A stretch of DNA of 64,000 nt from Adiantum capillus-veneris. Its lineage: Eukaryota; Streptophyta; Polypodiopsida; Polypodiales; Pteridaceae. The stretch lies in assembly GCA_014529385.2 (NCBI GenBank), contig CM043969.1:28347946-28411945 (forward strand), read 5' to 3'. The position numbers were made by a program, and so were the translations under genes. Below the pieces are notes generated by a model. It was not told the origin of the DNA. It saw nothing but the letters and a program-made list of their open reading frames with translations, and did not search any database. How positions within the stretch are numbered: position 1 is the stretch's first letter; the number at the start of each line of letters is the position of its first letter. Shown one piece after another: positions 1 to 10,450 of this stretch.

Positions 1-1126
1 CGCCCAGATGCCCACAAGGTGTTCTCAATTCTTATTGGACGGCCTTGGAGGTGGACCAATGAGAATTAAGCTAGAGTAAATCTAATGTAATTAATTTAAA
101 AACACTTAATAAAAGAACCAATAAGAATTAAGCACTCTAGACAACTATTGGATAGTCTCCCAAGGGGTCCAATGAGCATTCAACATCCCAATGGCTTGCC
201 TGATTCCTATTAGCCAGGAGGCAAAGGGTTCCAATGAGAGTTTAGTTGAATTAAATAATTACCTAAAGCTCTCACAAAAGGGGAAATCAGGACACATGTC
301 GGAAGGCTATCACTTATGTTGCTTAATTTCCATTGGCTAGGCCTGGGGAGGTCCAATAGGGCTGTAGCATGAGCATTTAGCAAGGGGGGTCGACCAAGAG
401 AGAGAGGGGGGGCTGATTTTTGCAAGGAATTATCATACACACACTCCCACAATCTCATGTGTGAAGCAAAAAAGACTCTCTCTCCTTCTCAAGGTTTAAT
501 GGAAAGCTTACCACCTACTCCAAGCTTGTGAGAAGGGAGGCCTACACCAACAACTCTTGGCTTTGTGATGAAAATCCAACCAAGAGCCAAGCTTCAATGC
601 ATGATCATCTCCTCTAGCATGCTAATTACTAAGCTAATCTATGCTAATATGAGTGATTATGTGAGGAGATCTACATCTTTCTCGTAAGAATACTTCTTCT
701 TCCTCTCAATCTACTCTCATACCCCACTAGCTCTCACCATCTTTGAAGGTGTGTGAGTTCTTGGGTCTGAGACTGTGAGGGAATTGATGTTGTGTTTGAT
801 AAGTGTTTTGTTTAGTGCATGAAGTTTCCATCTTCATTGCACTAGCTAGTATTGAAGGAACACAAAGAATTGTATTGTAAAATGTCTCTCTTGATGAGAG
901 AAGCCATAATACAAAGCCTTTTGGAGGGGGGACCGGCTCCATGCAAATCCGGTCCTCAACTGTTGTCAATTGCTTAATTTCTCTCTCTAACTAGGTGTTA
1001 TACTTTTTGTTGCTCTCTCCACCCAATCACTCTTGTTACTCTCATTAGGAAGCTATTCTAATGAAATGCTCACTATGTTCATGCTATTTTCCGCTACACA
1101 CAAGTTACTAGACCATTAAATGTTAC
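1..1126 (+). repeat. LTR of gypsy element A (left end probably outside window)
   Basis: Non-coding sequence ending in TGTTACA just before the primer-binding site, as expected for an LTR ending in CA. It holds repeated CCAAT-containing words (for example near 58, 119, 168 and 231). No second LTR copy is in the window, so the left edge cannot be set. Confidence 0.65.
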
Positions 1127-1128
1127 AT

Positions 1129-1140
1129 TGGTATCAGAGC
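1129..1140 (+). other. Primer-binding site, initiator Met tRNA type
   Basis: The 12 bases TGGTATCAGAGC match the complement of the 3' end of plant initiator methionine tRNA. They lie two bases after the LTR end and would prime minus-strand DNA synthesis. Confidence 0.9.
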
Positions 1141-1552
1141 ACAAGGTTTATCTTTTCTTGCTCAAGAAGGGAGGTCCTCAAGCTAGCTATAAATGGTTGG
1201 TACTATTAATTGCATGTGAGTAAGTATAATAGGGATTTTTCAGCCTTGCAGTGTGCTTGCCTTTGTGCAGTTAACGGGACATCACCGTCGAGAGCTATGG
1301 TCTTAATAGTGGAGTCCTACGGGGCTTGCCTACGGGTTAACCACTATTGAGCTATTAGAAGCTTGACAAGAGCCGGTGCTGTTTTGGTGTTGAACGACCA
1401 TCTCTTGTATTCCTTGCAAATAATGGTATTTGAGCCACGGGTACAGTAGCTTGAGTGCTTTTTCTGAAGGGGTAAAGAGGAGTAGCAACTAGGGCTTGAA
1501 GTGCCAAAGTACACCTAAAAATTTTACACCTAAAAGTTGTTAGAGTGGTTGA

Positions 1553-3041
1553 CAATGTAAAGAGAGTGAAATTAATGTTGATAACTTTGATTTTGCTAAT
1601 GAGCAAGCTACTAACGATGCCCCAATGCTTGTTAACTATCTTGTTTCTAGGCTTCAACAAGCCATGGGCAATCCATCCCTCCAAAGTGAAGTGCAACGGC
1701 AGCTTCGTGCTCATGGGATTCTCCAAGCTCCCCACCATGACAAGAGAGCACCTACAAAGCCTCCTTGTGAGACTTCCAAAAGAGGCCTCTCTCCGATTCG
1801 GGAAGAAGAAGACGATCCATATGAAGGGCTCATAAATTTGCTACTTGATGACGCATCTCCTTCTCAAAGGATAATTCAAGAGCCTCCACTGAAGGAACGA
1901 GAAAGAAGTGAGTCTCCTGCCACCTCGACGGAGATGGCTCCATGAAGACAGCGGGCTAAATGCTCTCCATCACCTCGAAAACAGAGAAGACCATCGCATA
2001 CTTCTCCACACCATACTTCAAAGAGGGATGACAAAAATCAAGAGAAGAAAAAGGTGAGAAAGAGGACACCCTCTTCTCCATCTTCTTCATCCTCTTCCTC
2101 TTATGAAGGTGATGGTGAAGACAAAGAAGATCAAGGAAAGAAAAAGGCGAGAAAGAGGTCACCCTCTTCTCCATCTTCCTCAAATTCTTCATCTTCTGAA
2201 GAAAGTGATGGTGCAACCTTTGAACCATCAAAAAGAAGAGGCCATAGGAAATCCTATGCGGCGTGGAAGAGGTCGTCCAAGCTCAAGAAATTCAATGAGG
2301 GAGGGAAGAGCATCTCTTTCCTTACCTATGATGGCATTTTTGGTGCTACGGACAAAGTCTTGGCCTTTATCCAACAATTCGATGCAGCATTTGGAGATGA
2401 GGGCTTCACGGAGTCCTCTAAGCTACGCCATGTAGCTATGCACTTTCAAAGTCCGCCAGGCAATGGTGGTCTAGCCTACGGGCCAACAGTGAAGCTCCGC
2501 GAACATGGAAAGCTTTAAGAGCTTCCATTATGAAGCAGTTTTTGGCCACTGATGCCAAAGACAAAGTACTCACCGAATGGCGAAGTTTAAAGCTCTCTCA
2601 TTACGAATCCATTCACAAATATGTAGAGAATTTTTGGGACCTACAACTCAAAGCCACTGTCTTCAAAAAGTTGGATTTTGGAGAGAAAAAGCAACAATTT
2701 TTTGCGGCTTAGCTGCAGAAATGGCGGAGTATGTCAACTCCCAAAGGCCACGCACCATATCGGCGGTTATACACCATACTATGGTGGCCTCTCGAATCAA
2801 TTTCCAAACAGGGGCTAGAAGAAATTCTAAGCCCACGAAAAACAAGGATTCCAATGAGCCTAAGGGGAAGGACAATGTCTAAAAGTCTCCTAAGGGCAAC
2901 TCCAACAAAGCTAAAGAGAAGGGAGTTTATAAAGGCAAAAATAAACTCTCTCCTGAAGAGCTTGAGCATTATCGCAAGGATAACTGTTGTTTCAAGTGTG
3001 GCGAGCAAGGGCATGCGTACCGCGCTTGTGCCCAAAAGAAC
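1553..3041 (+). pseudogene. gag: gag of gypsy element A (degenerate)
   Basis: Nucleocapsid/capsid precursor. The N-terminal part (about 1598-1945) is followed by a Ser/Arg/Lys-rich linker (2054-2200) that contains a duplicated segment with a period of about 94 bp. The capsid-like core runs through FNEGGKSISFLTYDG, QQFDAAFGDEGF and MKQFLATDAKDKVLTEWRSL. A CCHC zinc knuckle (CFKCGEQGHAYRAC) lies at 2988-3029. The frame changes near 2448 and near 2700, and a TAA interrupts it at 2880. No ATG precedes 1625 in the N-terminal frame. The family is clear (retrotransposon gag) but this copy cannot make a full protein. Confidence 0.82.
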
Positions 3042-3539
3042 ACCTGCCATGAACCTCCTAGAGCTACCTTGGTCGAAATCCAAGAGGAGGAAATTTACCA
3101 CAAAGGATCTCCTCTATGCCATGCTTGCGGAAAGGTAAGAGAACATGATGCTTTTATTCTCTTTGACCCTGGTTCTACTCACAATTTTATATCTATAGAG
3201 TTGTCCACCAAGCTAGGCATACAAGCCTATGAGATGGGAGATGTCGTACCCACAGACGGTGCTTTCAAGGGGCAAGAAGCTTCATTCACTCCCTTAATCG
3301 GGAAATTGAGGCTCTATGTCCAAAGCTATGTGGACAAAGAGGACTTCTTTATCTCTCCTCTCAAGCATGAGGATGTAATCCTAGGGGCACCATGGTTTGA
3401 TCGCATGACTGCCAATGTTAAATTTCCTGAAAGGAGAATCTTCTTTAAGTTCAAGAAAAAAGATATGTATATAGATGCTAAGGAAATGGGTAACACTATA
3501 CCTATTGTACATACACAAGCTTTCAACAAGTCAATATAA
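3042..3539 (+). pseudogene. pro: Aspartic protease domain, gypsy element A
   Basis: Retropepsin-like domain that would process Gag-Pol. The active-site region reads FDPGSTHNFIS near 3165-3197, the usual D-S-G replaced by D-P-G, and the domain closes with VILGAPWFDRM (about 3376-3408). It is in the same frame as the zinc knuckle upstream, so gag and protease were one polyprotein. A TAA at 3537 ends the frame, and the related sequence continues in the same frame beyond it, so this stop is probably a later mutation. Confidence 0.82.
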
Positions 3540-3726
3540 AAGAGCACTATTTCCGTGTACATGATTTTTGTTAAAGATTCTCAAAATGAACCTAATGTTT
3601 TAGCAAAAGAAAATATACACAATCAAAAGGAATTAGAGTTATCCAATTTTCTCAAGGGGTTTCAAGATGCCTTTATTGACGACATCCCTTGTGAGCTACC
3701 TCCTAAACGAGGCAATGATGACCTAA
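3540..3726 (+). pseudogene. pol: Start of RT region, gypsy element A (truncated)
   Basis: The frame continues after the TAA at 3537 with FLKGFQDAFIDDIPCELPPK, the typical lead-in to gypsy reverse transcriptase (F-x-D-V-F-x-D-x-L-P...L-P-P-x-R). Homology stops around codon GNDD at 3726 and no RT core follows. The break marks a deletion or an insertion by the block that starts at 3727. Confidence 0.7.
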
Positions 3727-3815
3727 GTTGCATTTATACGCCTGTATATTATAAATTGTACGTATATATACGCTGTATATCCGTATTGTACGCGCATATC
3801 CGAATAAAAAGGAGT

Positions 3816-3912
3816 TTGATCGAAGTATATTTTGATCGAAGTATATTTCGGTCGAAATATATTTATACTTATAAAAGAAGAGGCACCGCGGCAGTTCGAA
3901 TGAACTGCTGCG
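3816..3912 (+). promoter_or_regulatory. Triple 16-bp repeat, TATA box and hairpin
   Basis: Three head-to-tail 16-bp units (TTGATCGAAGTATATT, an identical copy, and TCGGTCGAAATATATT) occupy 3816-3863. TATAAAAG follows at 3870-3877. An inverted repeat with 11-bp arms and a 4-base loop lies at 3887-3912 (10 of 11 positions pair), placed where an RNA start would be expected. Together they read as a pol II core promoter with upstream elements; function is inferred. Confidence 0.55.
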
Positions 3913-4052
3913 ATAGTGATTGCTTAAGAGATAGAGACAGAGTTGCTAGAGCTTTAGAGAGAGCAGTAGACAGCGAGCACAGCACATCCAGAGCGAGCCA
4001 CAGAGCAGGTAAATTTTCTTTCAGTGTTTTTTTGTTTTTTTTTGCAGTTAAT

Positions 4053-5115
4053 TTGTTAACACTGTTGTTGTGGAGCTTTACTCGCACCTCAGTGTTAGTT
4101 TGTATTTTGTTTTTTGCTAGCACTGTTCCTATGGAGCTTTGCTCACACCTCAGTGTTAGTTTACAGGTTTAAACACCCGTCCTTGGCTGTGTTGATCCTC
4201 GTGGCACATTGCAAGGGGAGTTAGACTTCAGACACTTCGTCCTTGACTGTTGCTCACCTCCATGTCGCACTTCAGGGAGTAGCTTAGGTTGTACTATTAG
4301 ACTTTTCGTCCCTGGTTGTTGCTGACCACCGAGTCACACTACATGGAGAAGTTAGCTATCATGCATCTTTTCTTCCTAGTTATTGCTGACCATTGCGTCA
4401 CACTATTGGAAGATTGGATTTTAAAAAAATAGATTCCTCATCTTTGGTTGTTGCTGACCACCATGTCGCACTGCAGGGAGAGATTTAGGGTTGTCAAATC
4501 CATCATCCTTGGTGTTGCTTACCATCGTGTCGCACTCCAAGGAAATTGGATTCAATAGATTCCTCATCTCTGGTTGTTGCTGACCATTGTGTCGCACTGC
4601 AGGGAGAGGTTTAGGATTTTTATATCCATCATTCTTGGTTGTTGCTGACCATCCGTCGCACTACAAGGAGATTGGATTCAATAACTTCCTCATCTCTGGT
4701 TGTTGCTGACCATCGTGTCGCACTACAGGGAGAGGCTTTGAGTTTTTAAATCCATCGTCCTTGGTTGTTGCTGACCATCGTGTCGCACTCCAAGGAGATT
4801 GGATTCAATAGATTCCTCATCTCTGGTTGCTACTGACCATTGTGTCGCACTGCATGGAGAGGTTTAGGATTTTTAAATCCATCGTTCTTGGTTGTTGCTG
4901 ACCATCGCGTCGCACTATAAGGAGATTGGATTCAATAACTTCCTCATCTCTGGTTGTTGTTGACCATCATGTCGCACTGCAGGGAGAGGTTTTGAGTTTT
5001 TAAATCCATCATTCTTGGTTGTTGTTGACCATCGCATCGCACTGCAAGGAGATTGGATTTAATGAATTCTTCGTCTTTGGTTGCTGTGCTGACCATGTGT
5101 CGCACTGCAAGGAGA
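4053..5115 (+). repeat. Tandem array of about 64-bp units with higher-order periods
   Basis: About 15 units between 4177 and 5115 each carry the words GGTTGTTGCTGACC and GTCGCACTGCAGGGAG. Odd and even units differ (gag-gtttagg versus gagattggattcaat flanks), giving a period of about 127 bp. A further alternation of gattcctc and acttcctc gives about 255 bp. Two earlier units of about 61 bp (4053-4101 and 4114-4162, sharing GCACCTCAGTG-like words) may be founders. No unit is clearly coding. Confidence 0.85.
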
Positions 5116-5225
5116 AGATATATATTATAGGTTCTTCAATCTTGAATGCTTTAACCATCGCGTCTTTCATTACTATTGTTATTATGATGCATGAAATGTT
5201 TAGATCTTTCATTACTTGCGGTTAT

Positions 5226-5618
5226 TTATTGGCCATGAAAATCAAAAAATGTATGATCTCTATCTGTGCAAGCATAAAAGGGGGAATCGTGATGAGGAAT
5301 GTAGCAACCGGCTACAAAAATGGGTGTTTTTTTTGGTGTCATAATTTTTAGCCATACATAACGTTTGTACTTGTCATCTTTCACAATTGATTCAAAATAT
5401 TCCAATCCTTTCTTAACCATACATGCTACCCCTCCTTGCCCTCTTTGTTTCTTGAGATTCTTTGACCACATCAATAAATGTATATTGTAATCCTCCAAGC
5501 CGTTAATCCTTTGTGTAGCATGCTCCCAAGTTTCAACAAGAAGTACAACATCGGCTTTGCTTGTTAGTTCATCAATGCCAATCCCCGCATTCCATGGGTA
5601 TCGATTACAATTTCAAAA
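5226..5618 (-). pseudogene. LINE endonuclease domain, N-terminal part
   Basis: Endonuclease/exonuclease/phosphatase-type domain that nicks target DNA in LINE transposition. The frame reads CNRYPWNAGIGIDELTSKAD, DVVLLVETWEHA (metal-binding E in the E-T-W motif), RGQGGVACMVKKG and IFVAGCYIPHHDSPFY. These match the opening blocks of LINE endonucleases. The domain ends near 5226, before the conserved later motifs (D-x-N and S-D-H). It follows ORF1 on the same strand, which fits the normal LINE order. Confidence 0.72.
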
Positions 5619-6610
5619 TCATATTTTCAATTGTAACTCGGTCTCATAGGTCACGTATCCGTGTTTGCTCGAGGGACTTGCCTCCTCCTTGGGCACATTT
5701 TCTTCGTGAGAGATCTCCTTGTTTTTCTTATTCTTTTTCTCATATGCTTTGCGACGCATATTTTGTTGCTTAATAGTGCAATCTTCACATACAAAACATT
5801 TTGTATCCCTCAAATAGATCCAACTATTATCAAGGATAATCTTTCGTTTGGTCTCATCCGGCATGGTGCATACAAATGGTTGTTCTCTTGAGTGAGGATC
5901 TCCTTGCTTCTCCACAGTATGTGCTCCAAAGTCCATAACTTCGGACATGCCAAAGTGGGTTTTGAAGAAATATTCGATAATAATGGAAAGAGAAGGAGGT
6001 GTCTCTAACTTCTCTTTGAAAATTCCACGAATAACAATGTTCTTGCAATGTCGCTCCCATTCCTTCAACTCCTCCACATCCACATTTTCAACATTCTTTG
6101 TTTGAACCATAGCCTGCATGAGTAAGGAATTAGGAACCACATTGTTACCACATACATAAGCCGAAGACTTGTTGTGCATACAATTTTCATGTCACATACA
6201 TCCCAGGTCATGGTGTCAAATTTGTCCTCTTTCAATACATGGTCATGCTCTACTTTGCTCATGCGCTCCTTCAAAGCATTCGAGTCCACAAGAGAGTGTT
6301 TACATTCCTTGACTTCCTCTTCAAGTTGCATCAAACATGTTGTTTTCATCTCAAGTGTACTCTTGAGATTCTCATTCTCAACCAAAAGTACCCTTAGTTT
6401 GCCATTCTCCATTGCAAGTGCCCATAAGTCTTTGACTTGTTTGTTTACGGTCTCTTGCAATGATACCAAGTATGCCATGATCATGATTTTTGATATCGTT
6501 GGTTGGGTGGTTGTGTTGCTATATCCACACTTAGGAGATTTTGGATCATTTTCTACAATGGTTGTGGACCTTGTTGAAGAAGAAGACCCCTTGCGAGTGA
6601 CGGAAGACAT
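5619..6610 (-). pseudogene. LINE ORF1-like RNA-binding protein
   Basis: LINE ORF1 proteins bind the element RNA in a ribonucleoprotein. The likely start is the ATG at 6608-6610 (MSSVTRKGSSSS). The first part (6608 to about 6190) is rich in Glu, Lys, Leu and Val and looks like a coiled coil. A frameshift near 6180 leads to the second part, which has the family pattern R-x-x-K-N-I-V-I-R-G-I, then REQPFVCTMPDETKRKIILD and CFVCEDCTIKQQNMRRKAY, ending in a Lys/Glu-rich tail. This matches the conserved C-terminal region of LINE ORF1 (K-x-x-I-L...E-D-L-x-x-x-x-R...). The shift makes it non-functional as read. Confidence 0.7.
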
Positions 6611-6617
6611 TGTATGT

Positions 6618-6622
<5 letters not shown>

Positions 6623-6663
<41 letters not shown>
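6623..6663. repeat. GA dinucleotide microsatellite
   Basis: About 20 uninterrupted GA units next to the 5' end of the LINE ORF1. Confidence 0.95.
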
Positions 6664-6664
<1 letters not shown>

Positions 6665-7047
6665 AACAACTTGCAATTTAGGAGAAATGTTCTATAATAT
6701 TTAATAAAAAAAATTTAAATGATGGTGTGTCCCAATACTTACCTATTTTTTCTTGTATTATGTTTTTCTTAGGATTAAGATCCCACAGAATAAAGAGGCA
6801 GAGGGTCAATCTAGAAATTGTCTTAGGTGAACAGGAAGCAAAAGAGAGACCATCTAAGTTAATGATAGGCACTTTAAAGAGAGATATGAACCTGGCTCGG
6901 GCCAAAGATACATTTTTTAGAGATGATGTTGTGGGGACAGAGGAACCCCCAATGACTCAAAAGCTTCAAAACATGAAGAAGTGCCTATAAGCCAGAAGCT
7001 TCAAGTGACTAGCACCAAGAAGAGAAACATCGATCTTTCTTCTCCCA

Positions 7048-8049
7048 GTGAGCGGGGTTGAACATCCTGCATGTGAGTATGAAAGACTTTCTGATTTTGC
7101 AGTATCTACAGGAGTTGCTGAAATGTTCGACAAGGTCTCTTCTATCTTCAATGCCCCATTCATTTTGGATGACCTTATTGCTCAACACAACGATTTTCTC
7201 AAGTCTAAAAGAGACAAGTTTGAGCTTGAGGTCCATAGGGGCAAGGTGGTTCTTGCTGACATGGTGGTGGTGCACTTAAAAGATTGTGATTCCACAAGAC
7301 GATCATACAAGAAGTACCATCAACTGCCTATCATCTATAGACCCTCATGGTGTCCTATGCACGAAAAAGATTGCAAGCTAATTAAAGAATCCTTTGGGTT
7401 CGTTCTATTCTTAAATTGTCTATTTTCTAGTCTATTGAAAGATCCTTCAGAGGTAATGGATGAGGAGGATCTACCACCCGATAAAGAAGATGATGAGGAC
7501 ATAGAGTCCAATGAGATTCCTGAAATTGAGGAGGATATTAATCTTGAGGTAGAGGCTAAAGAGGTGCAACAAAGAAAAATACTTACAGTTAAAACATCTG
7601 ACATAAAACTACCTTTAGATATCTATGGCTTTAATGGAAAGCAAGCCACATTGATGCTTTTTGGACTACCAGACTTCAAATTTGGTGAGAGATCATACAT
7701 TTTCCTCCATGACATTCAAAGTATGTATATTTTCTTTAAGGGAGTACTTTGCACTTGCCATGCTCTCCAATTTCAAGAGGGGAGGAGTGGATTTGTATCT
7801 GATGACAACAATGACCGAGGCGATGGAAACCGCCAGTAAACCAATGAAGTGCCTCAAACTCTGTTTTGACAAGGCAGAAAAGTATAGAGGGACACTCCCA
7901 GATGAGGCCACCTTCCAAGCTATCAAAAAAAACCTCAGGCCATCAACCAGTACTTAGGAAGTAGAGGACTATTTTACGCGTCCCGCACAAGGGTCCACGA
8001 GGTCGACCTATGGAAGGATGACTCATATATGCAAGATGAGAGCTACATG
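7048..8049 (+). pseudogene. Unrecognised degraded gene, first part
   Basis: A 263-codon frame (7048-7839) encodes a soluble protein with no family recognised. It has an acidic stretch (about 7450-7560, rich in Glu and Asp). Coding-like sequence then moves frame near 7730 (MTEAMETASKPMKCLKLCFD) and again at an A-run near 7927 (QAINQYLGSRGLFYASRTRV), reaching 8049, where ATG is followed by GTAAGC, a good splice donor. A possible N-terminal extension lies at 6727-6990. It could be the passenger or helper gene of a DNA transposon, or a host gene relic; nothing decides this. The frameshifts argue for a pseudogene. Confidence 0.45.
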
Positions 8050-8054
8050 GTAAG

Positions 8055-8080
8055 CCCCCCCCCCCCCCCCAAAAAAAAAA
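8055..8080 (+). repeat. C16 A10 homopolymer tract
   Basis: Sixteen C followed by ten A, inside the probable intron that starts at 8050. Confidence 0.9.
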
Positions 8081-8135
8081 TAAAAAATAAATCTAGTTGT
8101 CACTGTCTTTCTCTAACTCATCCTTTTGTGTACAG

Positions 8136-8518
8136 TCATGATTTCTAAAAAGGATGACTTCCTTTGCCGCCGTTGGACAAGGGAGTATCATGGAAGGGAT
8201 GCAACACTAGGACAATACCTTGCCAGACTTTGTGAGGCACCCTTACTAGTCTTTCACAATGGAATGTCCCAAGACGGAAGTACTGCAACATTTGCACTCA
8301 AGATGCTCCCATGCTTCCTAGGTGGACCAATACTACCACAAAATGTAGACAAAGTTATTCTCGTTGACAAAGTTTTTGCTACAAAATGTTTTGGATACTA
8401 TCCGGGGTATACTGGTGGTCGTGCAGCTTATAATTACACATACACAACAATGGCACTCACTTTGGGGAAACAAAACCCAAATGAACTATTAGATTATGGA
8501 AAATATTTAATGATCTGA
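8136..8518 (+). pseudogene. Unrecognised degraded gene, second exon
   Basis: After a probable acceptor (TGTGTACAG ending at 8135) a frame runs to TGA at 8516-8518. It reads ISKKDDFLCRRWTREYHGR, then APLLVFHNGMSQDGSTATFA and GYYPGYTGGRAAYNYTYT. No domain is recognised. It is probably a continuation of the gene at 7048-8049, since donor and acceptor enclose an 86-bp intron similar in size to introns of the neighbouring minus-strand gene. Joining directly at phase 0 gives a stop, so the exact junction or an added frameshift is unresolved. Confidence 0.4.
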
Positions 8519-8671
8519 TACAAGGGTAATGTGCCAAAAGATATCCACTATCTATCATCAAGTTGAGAGACTTGTGACTTGTACTGTATCTATTATATCA
8601 TTAGGCATCTCTTGTACATGTTGTGACCTAAAATCAAAATATCTTGATCTACCTATGGTTAACATATTTCA

Positions 8672-9831
8672 TTGTCTCTCTCCATCACTGGAGTTGTTCA
8701 ATGCCTCTACTCGTTTCCGTTTCCTTTGTTGCAAATTCCTAATTGCTTGTGTTGTTGCCGAAGCCTCCAATACATGTTTTTGTTGCAGCAGCCAATGAAG
8801 GATTCTGCAATAAAACCACTGAAACAACTCTTTCAAATTTTTTTCCTTATCTTGAGAGCCGCCATGTCGTGTGTGTCTAAGATATGCATTCTTGGCCATG
8901 TAATGAGACTTTTCGAAGCCTTGGGTATTCCATATGCCTAGGTTTCCATACTTTTGCATGAAGTATGGTAAGTGATTGAAAATGATGTGCTACAAATAAA
9001 ACAAGTTGTCAGGAATTTTAAACAAAATTTTAGCCCTTATCATTTAAAAGGGTGCATTAACAATACCATGTAATGATTAATCTGAGTTTCAGTCCATGCT
9101 ATCCTAAATGCTTTCTTTAGTAGCTGGAGGTTCTCCTTAAAACTTGTCTAGATCATTTTGTGTCCACTCATCTTTGTCACACATCTCAAAATAGCACATT
9201 GATGGAATGCCACACTTCACCCTTGGCATTGCGAGTTGTGGGTTCTAGGTCCTTCACGTGTCCCTTGACCCAACCAATAGATGGTTTGCAAGGTACATCT
9301 TTATCATTTGTTGCCCTTTTCTCATCCCGTTGGATTTTCACATTGCCCCCATGGAGACCCATCTCTGACAAAACTAGTTCAAGCACCACTACCACAACCT
9401 TCTGTTTTTTTGAGTTCTTGATTTTCCAAGAAAACCCAATGTATAGATACACCAACTTCTTCACAATTTTGCAAAGAGCATGCATTGTAAAAATGTGGAC
9501 ATTGGCAAGTGGAATATCTAGAACTGGGTGGAAATTAGGATCCTCATTGTGGTGAGTAGGTGCCTTTCTCCACCATTTTGGGTCCGTCGTCTTTGCAGGC
9601 TCCATGCAATACAAGCATGGAGCCTTTACCATAGCATCCATTCCACAATTATAATTACACTTCAGTGTTTTAAGGTCACCTGCAAGATGCCATTGGACCT
9701 TAAAGTCTCCCCTCTCATTGACAACCAGCACCTTTCCTTGATTCATTTGTTTATCAGTTATATTAGGGATAGGGGTTTGATGGAGCACCCAATATAAATT
9801 TTCATGGTCTTCTTTCTTTACCTTCAAGATT
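8672..9831 (-). pseudogene. Transposase-like gene, exons 3 and 4
   Basis: Exon 3 (9831 to 9067) begins VKKEDHENLYWVLHQTPIPN and contains FKVQWHLAGDLKTLKCNYNC, APCLYCMEPAKTTDPKWWRK and HIFTMHALCKIVKKLVYLYI. The D-L-K-x-L and C-x2-C spacing recalls catalytic cores of some large DNA-transposon proteins. A frameshift lies near 9150. Exon 4 (8989 to 8672) reads KYGNLGIWNTQGFEKSHYMA and ends in a basic tail. The 77-bp intron 8990-9066 has GT and AG ends and is phase 0. I cannot name the family; transposase-like is an inference from pattern and repeat context. Exons 1 and 2 lie beyond gypsy element B at 27445-28741. Confidence 0.6.
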
Positions 9832-9848
9832 AAATCCGCACGAGACAT

Positions 9849-10423
9849 TGTCAGGAATTTTTTGGATGAGCGTAAAGTCACTAATTCATGCAAAAAATCT
9901 TGCCCACTAGCCTCATGTATATATATGTACATAGCCCTGCAAGTTCTGGTAGTGGCCCTGTAAAAATTCATGTACAAAGGTGTGATTTTTCCAGGCTTGG
10001 GTGCTGATGTTTTGAGTTGTCTGAGTCTCCAAAACATGGTTTTTAATAAGTATTTTCAGCCGTGCTTTATAGCTCATGAATCGGACTTACACATCATGAG
10101 TTATGGGCATCCGAAGTGGGTAAGAGAGCTCATTTTTTAGCAAGAGAAAGGACACCTCCATGTTCGAGTGGCTATAACTTCTTCATTTATCATCTGTTTT
10201 TTGCCTATGGATACTCTACGAATATCTCCACAAGACGAGATTTGTCATGATTTCCTTTGTTTCTCTTGATTTTGAGTGTGTTTCATGTTTGAAGGGTTTT
10301 TCATAAATCTCTACAGGTGTTTACCACAGATGCTTTCGGTGGTGTGATAGTTCTTCCTTCCAGCGGTGTGATTTGTGCAAGGCTATAGAGACACTCATTT
10401 TTCTTGCCGTTTGCATGCTAACA
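9849..10423 (+). repeat. 5' LTR of gypsy element B (internally deleted)
   Basis: It starts TGTCAGGAATTTTTTGG and ends GCATGCTAACA. Compared with the 3' LTR it lacks about 670 bp after CCGAAGTGGG (about 10120), so it is 575 bp against 1245 bp. Confidence 0.85.
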
Positions 10424-10450
10424 TTGTTTTGGTGCCTCCACTGAGATAAA
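10424..10450 (+). other. Probable primer-binding region of gypsy element B
   Basis: TTTTGGTGCCTCCACTGAG follows the 5' LTR. Its start resembles the TGG-x-G/A-CC opening of Asp-tRNA-type sites in Tat/Athila elements, but the match is poor and the tRNA is unassigned. Confidence 0.4.

Larger units (their letters stand above)
1..3726 (+). mobile_element. Ty3/gypsy element A, 5' portion
   Basis: This is the left part of an LTR retrotransposon read on the plus strand. In order it shows the end of an LTR, an initiator-Met-type primer-binding site, a gag region with a CCHC knuckle, an aspartic protease and the first residues of the RT region. It stops abruptly near 3726, where unrelated sequence begins, so most of RT, RNase H, integrase and the 3' LTR are missing. 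The left end of the LTR is probably outside the window. The reading frame is broken several times, so the copy is dead. Gypsy assignment rests on the gag type and on protease lying directly upstream of RT. Confidence 0.85.
3727..5115 (+). other. Non-coding promoter-plus-tandem-repeat block of unknown origin
   Basis: This block interrupts gypsy element A. It opens with AT-rich sequence, then three 16-bp repeats, a TATA box, a hairpin at the expected transcript start, and finally an array of about 64-bp repeats to 5115. The layout resembles a promoter and long leader, as in an LTR or a viral-type leader, but no primer-binding site, coding domain or terminal repeat was recognised. The ORF across 3555-4172 merely joins RT remnant and leader sequence. 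Confidence 0.5.
5226..6610 (-). mobile_element. LINE (non-LTR retrotransposon) fragment
   Basis: On the minus strand, an ORF1 of LINE type is followed directly by the N-terminal half of an apurinic-type endonuclease domain. The rest of the endonuclease, the reverse transcriptase and a poly-A tail are absent. LINE copies usually lose their 5' end, so loss of the 3' part here points to later deletion, or to the 3727-5115 block replacing it. A GA microsatellite lies just upstream of the ORF1 start. Confidence 0.75.

Noticed and set aside
1129-1140. TGGTATCAGAGC-type sites as tRNA genes
   Set aside because: Only the primer-binding segment is present, after LTR ends; no cloverleaf or pol III boxes were seen here or at 12968, 19831 and 37789.
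4177-5115. Regular repeats that might be taken for a CRISPR array
   Set aside because: The units are contiguous, diverged tandem repeats with higher-order periods. There are no unique spacers of constant length, no cas genes, and the context is plant retrotransposons.
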